Positions 1-11,500 of a stretch of 64,000 bases of DNA are shown here, piece by piece. This DNA is from Dactylosporangium vinaceum (GTDB lineage: Bacteria; Actinomycetota; Actinomycetes; Mycobacteriales; Micromonosporaceae), in the NCBI RefSeq assembly GCF_019904175.1, contig NZ_CP061913.1, positions 4,154,001 through 4,218,000 of the forward strand. Reading direction: 5' to 3'. The notes under the pieces were generated by a model, which saw nothing but the letters and a program-made list of their open reading frames with translations, ran no database searches and was not told the DNA's origin. Every line of letters starts with the position of its first letter. Position 1 is the first letter of the stretch. The position numbers and the translations under genes were made by a program.

Positions 1-2400
1 CCACCCTCTTCATGGTGCTCCAGGCGGCGCTGGCCACGCTGCTGTCCAAGCACGGCGCCGGGCCGGACATCCCGATCGGCACGGCGATCGCCGGGCGCAC
101 CGACCAGGCCCTCGACGACCTCGTCGGGTTCTTCGTCAACACCCTCGTCATGCGCACCGACCTGTCCGGCAACCCGACGTTCGCCGAGCTCCTGCGCCGG
201 GTGCGGTCCCGGGCGCTGGCCGCCTACGCCAACCAGGACGTGCCCTTCGAACGCCTCGTCGAGGAGCTCGCACCGGCCCGGTCCCTGTCGCGCCACCCGC
301 TCTTCCAGGTCGTGCTCGCCCTGCAGAACACCGCCCGGGCCGCGCTGGACCTGCCGGGCGTCGCCATCCGCCGCGAGGCGCCCGGCCTGTCCGCCGTGAA
401 GTTCGACCTCGACCTCACCGTCCACGAGACGTTCGGGCCCGACGGCGAGCCGGCCGGGCTGGGCGGCTTCCTCGTCGGCGCGGCCGACCTGTTCGACGCC
501 GGCACGATCGAGGTGCTGTCCGGGCGCTGGACGCGGCTGCTGCGGGCGGCCGGCGCCGACCCCGACCGGCCCCTCGACGCGATCGACATCCTCGGCGAGG
601 ACGAGCGGGCCGGGCTGCTTGCTCGCGACCCCGCCGGCGCGACACAGGCCACCACGCTGCCGGAGCTGTACGCCGCCGTCGCCGCCCAGCACCCCGGCGC
701 GATCGCCGTGGCCGACGACGCGACCGCGCTGACGTATGCGGAGCTCGACACCCGGGCTAACCGCCTCGCCCGGCACCTGCGCGCCCTCGGCGTGCACCGG
801 GAGGCCGTCGTCGCTGTGGTGCTGCCCCGAGGCGCCGAGCTGGTCGTCACGCTCCTCGCCGTGCTCAAGGCCGGCGGCGCCTACCTGCCCGTCGACGTGG
901 CCTACCCGCCCGAGCGGATCGCCCTGCTGCTGCGCGACGCCGCGGCCGCCGCCGTGGTGACCCGCACCGCGCACACCGGGGCCGTCCGGGACGCGGCCGT
1001 GCCGGTGATCGTGCTCGACGAGCCGGCCGTCGCCGCCGGCCTGGCCGAGGGCCCGGACGCGGCGCCACCCGCCGCCGAGGTCGGACCCGACGGCGCCGCC
1101 TACCTGATGTACACCTCCGGCTCCACCGGCCGGCCCAAGGGCGTACTGGTGCCGCACCGCGCCGTCGAACGCCTCGTCCGCGACGCCGGGTACTTCACGG
1201 CCGGCCCCGGTGACGTGTTCGCCCAGCTCGGATCCGTCTCCTTCGACGCCGCCACCTTCGAGATCTGGGGCGCGCTGCTCAACGGCGCGACGGTGGCGGC
1301 GGCCCCGCCGGGCGCGCTGTCGGTCGCCGAGCTCGGCGCGTTCCTGCGCCGCCACGCCGTCACCACCCTGTGGCTCACCGCCGGGCTCTTCCACGAAGTG
1401 GTCGACACCGACGTGACGGTCCTCGCCGGCGTCCGCCACCTGCTGGCCGGCGGCGACGTCCTGTCGGCCGCGCACTGCGCCCGCCTCCTCGAGCACCGGC
1501 CGACGATCCGACTGTCCAACGGCTACGGCCCGACGGAGAACACGACGTTCACCACCGTGCACCCGGTCCGGCCGGCGGACCTCGAGGGCGGCTCGGGCGT
1601 GCCGATCGGGCGGCCGGTCCCGCAGACCCGGGCCTTCGTGCTCGACGAGCGCCTCGGCCTGCTCCCGCCGGGCAGCGTCGGCGAGCTCTACGTCGCCGGT
1701 GCCGGGCTCGCCCGCGGGTACACCGGCAGCCCGGGCCCGACCGCGGAGCGCTTCGTCGCCTGCCCATACCTGCCCGGCGAGCGGATGTACCGCACCGGCG
1801 ACCGCGTCCGGTGGGACCGCGACGGCCGCCTGCGCTTCGCCGGCCGGCTCGACGACCAGGTCAAGATCCGCGGCTTCCGGATCGAGCCCGGCGAGGTCGA
1901 GGCGGCCATCGCCACGTGCGAGGGCGTGGGCCGCACGATCGTCGCGGCCCGGGACGGCCGCCTGGTCGCCTACGTCGTGGCCGACGGCGAGCTGCGACCG
2001 CAGGCCGTCCGCGAGCACGCCGCCCGCAGCCTGCCGGACCACATGGTGCCCGCCGCGGTGGTCGTCCTGGACGCCCTGCCGCTGACCGGCAACGGCAAGG
2101 TCGACCGCTCCGCCCTGCCGGCACCCGACTACGCCGCCGCGGCCGGGCGCGGACGGGAACCGGCCACCGCGCAGGAGACCCTGCTGTGCCGCATCTTCGC
2201 CGACGTCCTGGGACTGCCCCGGGTCGGCGTCGACGACGACTTCTTCGCCCTCGGCGGGCACTCGCTGCTGGCCACCCGGCTCGTGCGGCGCATACACACC
2301 GAATCGGGCACCGAGGTACCGCTGCGGGCTCTGTTCGAAACCCCGACCGTCGAGGGCCTGGCCGGGCGGCTCGGCCGGGCGGCGGCACCGCGGCCGGCCC
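1..2400 (+). other. NRPS module M1 (partial): valine
   Basis: The module is C(partial)-A-T. Pocket residues (GrsA positions 235, 236, 239, 278, 299, 301, 322, 330, 331) read D-A-F-W-L-G-G-T-F, identical to the established valine code. A10 is NGKVD. A T domain with GGHSL follows. The next C domain opens the following protein and is LCL-like, so the residue should enter as L-Val unless it is changed upstream or in trans. Confidence 0.85.
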
Positions 2401-2432
2401 TGCGCCCGCGGCGCGAACGAGAGGACTCCTGA
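1..2432 (+). CDS. NRPS, C-terminal part (partial C-A-T module)
   Basis: This is the 3' end of an NRPS gene, open at the left window edge, with codons in phase from base 3. About 809 residues are visible. They comprise the C-terminal third of a condensation domain (to about base 560), a full adenylation domain (about 640-2120; A3 core near 1110, A10 NGK near 2090) and a carrier domain with the GGHSL phosphopantetheine serine near 2255. The binding-pocket residues read D-A-F-W-L-G-G-T-F, the classic valine code. The protein ends in a short RPALRPRRE-type tail with no recognisable docking domain. Its TGA stop overlaps the ATG of the next NRPS gene, so the two are translationally coupled. The protein's start and earlier modules lie upstream of the window. 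Confidence 0.97.
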   Translation, partial: TLFMVLQAALATLLSKHGAGPDIPIGTAIAGRTDQALDDLVGFFVNTLVMRTDLSGNPTFAELLRRVRSRALAAYANQDVPFERLVEELAPARSLSRHPLFQVVLALQNTARAALDLPGVAIRREAPGLSAVKFDLDLTVHETFGPDGEPAGLGGFLVGAADLFDAGTIEVLSGRWTRLLRAAGADPDRPLDAIDILGEDERAGLLARDPAGATQATTLPELYAAVAAQHPGAIAVADDATALTYAELDTRANRLARHLRALGVHREAVVAVVLPRGAELVVTLLAVLKAGGAYLPVDVAYPPERIALLLRDAAAAAVVTRTAHTGAVRDAAVPVIVLDEPAVAAGLAEGPDAAPPAAEVGPDGAAYLMYTSGSTGRPKGVLVPHRAVERLVRDAGYFTAGPGDVFAQLGSVSFDAATFEIWGALLNGATVAAAPPGALSVAELGAFLRRHAVTTLWLTAGLFHEVVDTDVTVLAGVRHLLAGGDVLSAAHCARLLEHRPTIRLSNGYGPTENTTFTTVHPVRPADLEGGSGVPIGRPVPQTRAFVLDERLGLLPPGSVGELYVAGAGLARGYTGSPGPTAERFVACPYLPGERMYRTGDRVRWDRDGRLRFAGRLDDQVKIRGFRIEPGEVEAAIATCEGVGRTIVAARDGRLVAYVVADGELRPQAVREHAARSLPDHMVPAAVVVLDALPLTGNGKVDRSALPAPDYAAAAGRGREPATAQETLLCRIFADVLGLPRVGVDDDFFALGGHSLLATRLVRRIHTESGTEVPLRALFETPTVEGLAGRLGRAAAPRPALRPRREREDS

Positions 2433-5400
2433 TGGCCGAGCTGTCGTACGCGCAACGACGACTGTGGTTCCTGGCCCAGCTCGAGGCCCCGGACGGCCTG
2501 TACAACATCCCGGCGGTCGTGCGAATGCCCGGCGCCGACCCGGGCGCGCTGGCCGCCGCCCTGCGCGACGTGCTGGAGCGCCACGAGGTCCTGCGCACGG
2601 TCATCGCCGCCGACGCCGGGCAGCCGCGACCGCGCGTGCTGCGCATGGCCGAGCTGGACTGGTCGCTGCAGACAGTGCCGGCGCTGGACATCGAGGCGGC
2701 CGTGCGGTGCGCGTTCGACCTGAGCGCCGACCTGCCGATCCGGGCGTGGCTCGTCGACGGGCAGACGCTCGTCGTGGTGCTGCACCACATCGCCGCCGAC
2801 GGCCTGTCCCTCGGCGTCCTGGGGCGCGACATCTCCACCGCCTACGCCGCGCGACTCGGCGGCCGGGCGCCCGGGTGGGAGCCCCTGCCGGTGCAGTACG
2901 CCGACTACGCCGCCTGGCAGCACGAGCTCCTCGGCGCCGCCGACGACCCGGACAGCCGGCTGTCGCGGCTGCTGGACTTCTGGCGGGCGGCGCTCGAGGA
3001 CAGCCCCGAGGAGCTGCGCCTCCCCGCGGACCGGCCCCGGCCGGCGGTGCCCTCCCACCGGGGCCACGGGGTCGAGTTCGCGGTCCCGGCCGAGCAGCAC
3101 GCGCGGCTCGTCGCCATCGCACGCGAGTCGCGGGCCACCCCGTTCATGATCCTGCAGGCAGCGTTCGCGCTGCTGCTGTCCAGGCTCGGCGCCGGTCCCG
3201 ACGTCCCGATCGGGGTCGCCGTCGCCGGGCGCACCGACGACGCCCTCGACGACCTGGTGGGCTGCTTCGTCAACACCCTCGTCGTGCGCGCCGACGTCTC
3301 CGGGAACCCGACGTTCCGCCGGCTGCTGGAGCGGGTCCGCGACACCGGCCTCGCCGCGCTCGAACACGAGGAGCTGCCCTTCGAGGTGCTCGTCGAGCGG
3401 CTCGCTCCGGCCCGCTCGGCCGCCCGCCACCCGCTGTTCCAGGTCATGCTGGCCATGCAGTCCGGGCCGCCGGCCGCGCTGCAGCTGCCCGGCACCTCCG
3501 CCGAACGGCAGTCGATCGGCTCCTCGCCGGACGCCCTGGCCAAATTCGACCTCGACCTCACCATCGTCGATTCCCACACCGCCGACGGCGCGCCCGCCGG
3601 GCTGCGCGGGGTCCTGATCGGTGCCGCCGACCTGTTCACCGCCGAGACCGTCGCGCGTCTCGCGGCCCGCTGGACCCGGCTGCTGGCCGCCATCGCCGGC
3701 GGCCCGGACCGGCGCATCGCCGGCCTCGACGTGCTCGACCCGGACGAGCGGCGCCAGCTCCTCGACGACTGGCGCGGCCCGGCCGTGCCCCTCGGACCCG
3801 CGACCATCCCGGACCTCTTCGCGGCGCAGGTCGCGCGCGACCCCGGCGCAACGGCGCTGGCCGAGGGAGCCGAGGAGCTGTCGTACGCCGAGCTCGACGC
3901 GCACAGCAACCGCCTCGCCCGGTACCTCATCGGCGCCGGCATCGGACCGCAGTCGGTCGTCGGCATCCTGCTCCCGCGCGGCGCGGAGGCCATCGCGGCG
4001 CTGCTCGCCCTCCTCAAGGCCGGCGCGGCCTACCTGCTGATCGACCCCGACCAGCCCCTCGAGCGCATCGAGCGGCTCACCGGCAGCGCGGGCACGACCG
4101 CCGTCCTCACCACCGCGGCCGAGTCCGAGCGCACCCACGGCCTCGGCTGCCGGCGCATCGAGCTCGACACGCCCCGCATGGCCGCGGCGCTGGCCGCCGT
4201 CGGTGCCGAGCGGCTCACCGACGCCGAGCGGCTGGCGCCGTTGCGGCCGGCACATGCGGCATACGTGGTGTACACCTCCGGCTCCACCGGCGAGCCGAAG
4301 GGCGTCGTCGTCTCGCACGCCGCACTGGCCAACCTGTCCGCGGCCCACGAGCGCTTCGCCGTCGGGCCTGGTGCGCGCGTCGCCCAGTTCGCGTCCGTGA
4401 GCTTCGACAACTTCGCCACCGAGTGGTCGATGGCACTGCTGCGCGGCGCCACGCTTGTCATCGTCCCGCCGGACCGGCGCCTCGGCGAGCCGCTCGCCGC
4501 GTTCCTCGCCGAGGCGGGCATCACCCATGCGACGCTGCCCCCGTCCGTCCTGTCGACCCTCGACGAGCGCACTGTCCGCGGTGTCCGGGTGCTCGAGGTC
4601 GGCGGCGAAGCCAGCCCGCCCGAGCTGATCGAGCGGTGGGCGGCGCACCGCACGCTGTTCAACACCTACGGCCCGACCGAGTCCACCGTCGACGCCACGA
4701 CATGGCGGTGCGAGCCCGGCACCGCCGTGGTGTCCATCGGCCGCCCGATCCCGAACACCCGCGCGTTCGTGCTCGACGGGCGGCTGGCGCTCGTGCCGCC
4801 CGGCTCAGTCGGTGAGCTGTACCTGACCGGCGCGAGCCTCGCCCAGGGCTACCTGGGACGGGCGGGACTGACCGGCGAGCGGTTCGTGGCCTGCCCCTTC
4901 GAGCCGGGGCGCCGGATGTACCGCACCGGCGATCTCGCTCGCTGGACCCCGGACGGCCGGCTGGTGTTCGCGGGCCGGGCGGACGACCAGGTGAAGATCC
5001 GCGGGTTCCGGATCGAGCCCGGTGAGGTCCAGGCCGTGGTCGCCGACTGCCCCGGCGTTGCGCAGGCGATCGTGGTGGCGCGCGACGGCGCCCTTGTCGC
5101 CTATGTGGTACCGGAGCGGGGCGCGCCGTCGCCGGCGGTCCGCGAGCACGCGGCGCGACTGCTGCCCGGACACATGGTGCCGGCGGCGGTGGTGGTGCTG
5201 GATGCGATGCCGTTGACGGTGAACGGCAAGGTGGACCGGCGGGCGCTGCCGGCGCCGGACTTCGCGTCCGCGGCGGGCGCGGGCCGGGCCGCCGCGGGCC
5301 CAGTGGAGGAGCTGCTGTGCGGGCTCTTCGCGGAGGTGCTGGGGCTGCCCGGGGCCGGGGTGGACGACGACTTCTTCGCCCTTGGCGGGCACTCCCTGCT

Positions 5401-5520
5401 GGCGGTGCAGCTGATCTCCCGCGTGCGCGAGGTGTTCGGCGCCGAGGTACCGCTGCGGGCGGTCTTCGAGGCACCGACGGTCGCCGGTCTCGCCGCCGCG
5501 CTGCCGGGCGCCGGCCTCGC
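2432..5520 (+). other. NRPS module M2: substrate not assigned
   Basis: The module is C(LCL)-A-T. Its pocket residues read D-N-T-T-E-G-T-V-D, which I do not recognise. The A domain belongs to a subgroup seen three times here (M2, M5 and the remnant in M16), marked by an EWxMALLxGATLV segment after the A4 core. All core motifs (A3 YTSGSTGEPKG, A5 YGPTE, A10 NGK) are intact, so it should be active. Glu at position 299 may favour a polar or basic substrate, but that is a guess. Confidence 0.75.
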
Positions 5521-8500
5521 GCGGGCCGGCATCCGCCCCGTCGCGCCGCGACCCGAGCGGCTGCCGCTGTCATTCGCGCAGCGGCGGCTGTGGTTCCTGG
5601 ACCGGCTCGACGGCCCGGGCGGCCTCTACCACCTCCGGTCGTCACTGCGCCTGTCCACTGTGGACGCCACGGTCCTCGAGCAGGCGCTGCTGGACGTCAT
5701 CGGCCGGCACGAGGCACTGCGCACGGTCATCGAGGTCGTGGACGCGGAGCCGTACCAGCGGGTCGTGCCCATCGAGGAGCTGGACTGGTCGCTGCGGCCG
5801 GGGCCGGCCGAGGAGTTCGCCTTCGACCTGAGCGCTGAGGCACCGATCCGGGCGTGGCTGTCCGACGACGGCACGCTTACCGTGGTGCTCCACCACATCG
5901 CCGGCGACGGTTTGTCGATGGCCCCGTTGGCCCGCGACTTCGAGACCGCCTACGCCGCCCGGCTGGCGGGGCACGCGCCGCAGTGGGAGCCGCTGCCGGT
6001 GCAGTACGCCGACTACGCGCTGTGGCAGCGCGACCTGCTCAGCGACGGCCTCCTGGCGCGGCAGGCGGCCTACTGGCGCGAGACGCTCGCGGGCGCGCCG
6101 GAGGAGCTGACCCTGCCGAGCGACCGTCCGCGTCCGGCGGTCGCGACCCATGAGGGCGTGGCCGTGCCGCTCGCGGTGCCGGCCGAGCTGCACCGCCGGC
6201 TGACCGACGTCGCCCGTGCCCACGGCGTGACGATGTTCATGCTCGTGCAGGCCTCGCTCGCGGTCACGCTGTCGCGGCTCGGGGCGGGCACCGACATCCC
6301 CATCGGCATCGCCGTCGCCGGCCGTCCCGACCCGACCCTTGACGACCTCGTCGGCTTCTTCGTCAACACGCTCGTGCTGCGCACCGACCTGTCCGGCGAC
6401 CCTCCGTTCGCCGAGGTACTGCGCCGGGTCCGGCGGGCCGGGCTCGACGCGTTCGAGCATCAGGACGTGCCATTCGATCGCCTGGTCGAGGAGCTCGCCC
6501 CGGCCCGTTCCCTGGCCCGGCACCCGCTGTTCCAGGTGATGCTCGGCATGCAGACCGCACACCGCGACGCACCCCGCCCCGACGCCGGCCGCGTCTACGC
6601 GAAGTTCGACCTGGATGTGAGTGTCACCGAGTTGCCCGGCGGCGCCGGTTTGCATGGTGTGGTGGTCGCGGCGCGGGATCTGTTCGATGCGGACACGGTT
6701 GAGCGTGTGGTGGGGTGTTGGCTGCGGGTGTTGTCGGCGGTTGCGGCTGATCCGCTGGTGCGGTTGCGCAGGCTGGACGTGGTGGATCGCGCCCAGGTTC
6801 TGTCCGCCTGGAATGACACGGCGGTCCCGGTGGCGCCGTCGACGGTGCCGGAGTTGTTCGCTGTGCGGGTTGCGGAGGCTCCTGATGCGTTGGCGGTGGG
6901 TGGGTTGTCGTATCGGGAGCTGGACGAGCGTTCGAACCGGGTGGCGAACCATCTTCGGGGGCGCGGTGTGGGCCCGGAGTCGATCGTCGGCGTCCGCATG
7001 CCGCGGGGTGTGCCGCTCGTAGTGGTGTTGCTCGGCGTCTGGAAGGCCGGCGGTGCCTATCTCCCGATCGACCTCGACCATCCGGCGGAGCGGGTCGCCT
7101 ACATCCTGGCGGAGTCCGGGGTCGACATTGTGCTGGATGGTGAGCCCGCCGGTTCGCCCGACCCGGTGGAGTCTGGTTTGTTGCCGGGGCATGCGGCGTA
7201 TGTGATTTATACGTCGGGTTCGACGGGTGTGCCGAAGGGTGTGGTGGTGTCGCAGGCGTCGTTGGCCGATCTGGTCCGGGATCGGGCATGGAGTCTGTCG
7301 GCGGGGTCGCGGGTGTTGTTTCAGGCGCCGCATGCGTTTGATGCGTCGATGTTCGAGTTGTGGGTGCCGTTGTGCGCTGGCGCCTCGGTGGTGTTCGAGC
7401 AGTTGCAGGCCACGCATGTGCACGTGACGGCCGGGTTGTTGCGGACGCTCGATCCCGGTTCGTTCGCCGGTGCGCAGGAAGTGCTGACCGGCGGAGACGT
7501 GGTGTCCGGTGGTGCGGTGGCGCGAGTCCGGGCGGCGAGTGGGGTTCGGGTGCGGCAGTTGTACGGGCCGACCGAGGTCACGCTCTGCGCGGTGCAGGGG
7601 ATCGTCGAGGCCGAGGGTGAGTTGGTGCCGTTGGGCCGGCCGATGGACAACACGCAGGTGTTTGTGCTGGATGGCGGGTTGGAGCCGGTCCCGGCGGGTG
7701 TGATCGGTGAGGTGTATGTGGCCGGTTCCGGGTTGGCGCGTGGGTATGCGGGTCGTTCTGGGTTGACGGGTGAGCGGTTCGTGGCGTGCCCGTTCCTCGC
7801 CGGTGAGCGGATGTATCGGACCGGGGACTTGGGTCGGTGGACGGGTGACGGGCGGTTGGTGTTTGCCGGTCGTGTGGATGATCAGGTGAAGGTGCGTGGG
7901 TTCCGGGTGGAGCCGGCTGAGGTGCAGGCCGTGTTGGTCGGGTGTGCCGGGGTTGAGCAGGCGGTGGTGGTCGTGCGGGATGACAGTCTGGTCGCCTATG
8001 TGGTGGGTGCGGTGTCCCCGGCGGTCGTGCGTGAGCATGCGGGGCGGGTGTTGCCGGACTACATGGTGCCCGACGCGGTCGTCGTGCTGGACGGGCTGCC
8101 CGTAACCCCCAATGGGAAGGTCGACATCCGGGCGCTACCCGCGCCCGAGTATGCGTCGGTCAGTCGTCGTGGGCCGCGGGATGCTCGCGAGGAGCTGCTG
8201 TGCGCCGGGTTCGCCGAGGTGCTGGGGCTGGCCTCGGTCGGGATCGACGACGACTTCTTCGCCCTCGGCGGGCATTCACTGCTGGCGGTGCGGCTGGTGG
8301 AGTGGCTGCGGGTCCGCGGTGTGTCGGTGTCGGTGCGCGCATTGTTCGCTTCGCCGTCGGTGGTGGGGTTGGCGGCGGTGGCGGGCCCGGTGCCGGTGGC
8401 GGTGCCCGAGAACCGGATTCCGGCCCGGGCGGCGCGGATCACGGCTGACATGCTGCCGCTGGTGGAGCTGTCCGATGCCGAGGTGGATCGGGTGGTCGCC

Positions 8501-11500
8501 AGCGTGGCGGGCGGCGCCGGGAATGTGGCGGACGTGTACCCGCTGGCGCCGTTGCAGGAAGGCATCCTCTTCCACCACCTGATGGGCGGGGACGGGCGGC
8601 GGGACGTGTATGTGCTGCCCAGCGTGCTGCAGTTCGACTCGCGGGAGCGGCTTGACGAGTTCGTGGCAGCGGTGCAGCGGGTCGTCGACAGGCATGACGT
8701 GTATCGCACCGGCGTGGTGTGGGACGGGCTGCGCGAGCCGGTGCAGGTGGTGTGGCGGCGGGCTGAGCTGCCAGTACGGCAGGTGGAGCTGGACGGCGGC
8801 CCGGACCTGGTGGGCCGGCTGGTGGCGGCCGGCGGGTCGTCGATGGATGTGTCCAGGGCGCCGCTGCTGGACGTGACGATCGCGAGGCTGCCGGACGGCG
8901 ATGGCGCGTGGCTGGCGCTCCTGCGCGCGCACCACCTGGTGCAGGACCATGTCGGTGTCGAGGTGATGCTGGACGAGATCCGCCAGATCATGGCCGGCGC
9001 CGGGGACGCCCTGCCGGCGCCCCTGCCGTTCCGCAACTTCGTGGCGCAGGCCCGCGGTGGAGTTGCCCGCGGGGAGCACGAACGGCTGTTCGCGGACCTG
9101 CTGGGGGACGTGACCGAGCCGACGGCGCCGTTCGGGCTGCTGGACGTGCGCGGCGACGGGAACGATCTGCGCCGTGGCCGGCTGCGGGTCGACGCCGATG
9201 TCGCCGCCCGGCTGCGGGATGTCGCCCGCCGGATGGGCATCAGTCCGGCGACGGTGCTGCACGTGGCGTGGGGGCGGGTGCTGTCCGTCATCGCCGGCCG
9301 CGACGACGTCGTGTTCGGCACCGTGCTGTTCGGCCGGCTCAACGCCGGCGCCGGCGCCGACCGCACGCCCGGCCTCTTCATCAACACGCTGCCGGTGCGG
9401 GTGCGGCTGCACGACGTCAGTGTCCGCGACGCGGTGACCACCATGCGCGGCCAGCTCGCCGAGCTGCTCGAACACGAACACGCCCCGCTGTCGATCGCGC
9501 GTCAGGCCAGCGGCCTGACCGGCGACGTGCCCCTGTTCACCTCGATCCTCAACTACCGGCACAGCGACGTACACCGTCCCGCGTCCACACCGGGCATGCG
9601 CGAGATCTACATGCGGGAACGCGACAACTTCCCGCTCACCGTGGCCGTCGACGACCTCGGCACCGACATGATGATCGTCATCAACATCGCGCAGCCGGAG
9701 GACCCGGACGCGGTCTGCGCGATGCTGCACACCTCGCTCGACAACGTCGTGCGGGCCCTCGACCACCACGCTGAGACCCCACTGGCGGCAGTGTCCATCA
9801 TCGACGAGGCCGAACGGGCCCGGCTGTTGGTCGATTGGAACGGCGTGTCGGTGCCGCCGCCGGCCCCCGGTGTGCTGGACCTGTTCGCGCAGCGGGTGGT
9901 GCTGGCGCCGGATGCGGTGGCGGTGGTGTGCGGGGCGGAGCGGGTGTCGTACCGGGAGCTGGATGAGCGGTCGAGCCGGTTGGCGTGGTTCTTGCGGCAG
10001 GCCGGGGTCGGGCTCGAGTCGGTGGTGGCCCTGTGCCTGCCGCCGGGTGTCGAGTTGCTGGCGGCGATGCTGGCGGTGTGGAAGGCGGGCGCCGCCTTCC
10101 TGCCGATCGACCTGAGCCATCCGGTGGACCGGGTCGGGTTCATGCTCGCGGACAGTCGCGCGGCGGCGGTCGTGGGCACCGAGGAGGTGTTGGATGAGTT
10201 GCCGGCGGGCCGGCTGCGCACGGTGACAGTGGGTGATGCGCGCATCGCGGCGATGCCGGTGGTCCGGCCCGAGGTCGCGGTGGGCGGCGGGAATCTGGCG
10301 TATGTGATGTACACGTCGGGTTCGACGGGGACGCCGAAGGGCGTCGGGGTGTCGCACGCGGGTCTGGCGAATTACGTGTTCTGGGCGGCGCGGGACTACG
10401 GCGTGGGCGCGGCCGGTGGGGCGCCGCTGCACTCGTCACTGGCGTTCGACCTGACCGTGACGAGTGTCGTGTTGCCGCTGGTGTCGGGCTCGCCGGTGGT
10501 GGTCGCGGGTGGCGGTGGTGCGGAGGCGCTGGCCGCGGTGCTGACCGGTGACGGCGCCGGGTCCGATCCCGGGTTCGATGTGGTGAAGGTGGTGCCGGCG
10601 CACATTCCGGTGCTGGCCGAGTTGTGCCGCGGCGCCGTGGTGCGTGAGGTCGGGCGGTGGGTGGTTGGTGGTGAGGCGCTGACCGGGGACGTGGTCGGGC
10701 TGTGGCGGAAGCTGGCGCCGGGCTCGGTGATGGTGAACGAGTACGGCCCGACGGAGGCGGTGGTCGGCTGTGTGACGTTCGCGGTGGACGGGGATGCGAC
10801 AGCGGGCGCGGCGGTGCCGATCGGTCGTCCGGCGCCGAATGTGCAGGTGTTCGTGCTGGACGGGTCGTTGCGGCTGGTGCCGGCCGGCGTCGTCGGTGAG
10901 TTGTATCTGGCCGGGGCGCAGTTGGCGCGGGGGTACGTGGGTCGGGCCGGGCTGACCGGCGAGCGGTTCGTGGCGTGTCCGTTCCGGGCGGGGGAGCGGA
11001 TGTACCGGACGGGAGATCTGGTCCGGTGGTCGGCGGATGGGCAGTTGGTGTTCGTCGGGCGTGCCGACGATCAGGTGAAGGTGCGCGGGTTCCGGATCGA
11101 GCTCGGCGAGGTGCAGGCGGTCGTCGCCCGGTGTGCCGGTGTGGTCCAGGCGGTGGTGGTCGCCCGGGACAGCCTGGTCGCCTACGTGGTGGCCGAGGAC
11201 GACCTCGCGCCCCGGACCGTCCTCGAGCACGCGGCGCGGATGCTGCCCGACTACATGGTCCCCTCGGCGGTGGTCGTGCTCGACAGCCTGCCGCTGACGG
11301 CGAACGGCAAGCTCGACCGGGCGGCGCTGCCCGCACCCGGGTCCGCAACCGGGGGTGGCACCGGCCGGGATGCGGCCGACCCGGTACAGGAAATGCTGTG
11401 TGGGCTGTTCGCCGACGTGCTGGGCCGCTCCGCCGTGGGTGTCGACGACGACTTCTTCGCGCTCGGCGGGCACTCGCTGCTGGCGGTGCGGCTGACGTCG

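Larger units (their letters stand above)
5521..8390 (+). other. NRPS module M3: 4-hydroxyphenylglycine (D after epimerization)
   Basis: The module is C(LCL)-A-T. The pocket reads D-A-F-H-L-G-L-L-C, a known Hpg code. The A domain is short between A2 and A3. Its carrier is of the LLAVRLVEWLRxRGVSVS type, which in this window always precedes a dual E/C-like C domain (also after M9 and M15), so the residue is predicted to be D-Hpg. Confidence 0.85.

Noticed and set aside
8430..9800. Possible stand-alone epimerization domains next to Hpg modules
   Set aside because: Each T domain is followed by one C-type domain and then an A domain; no extra roughly 450-residue E domain with its own motifs is present.
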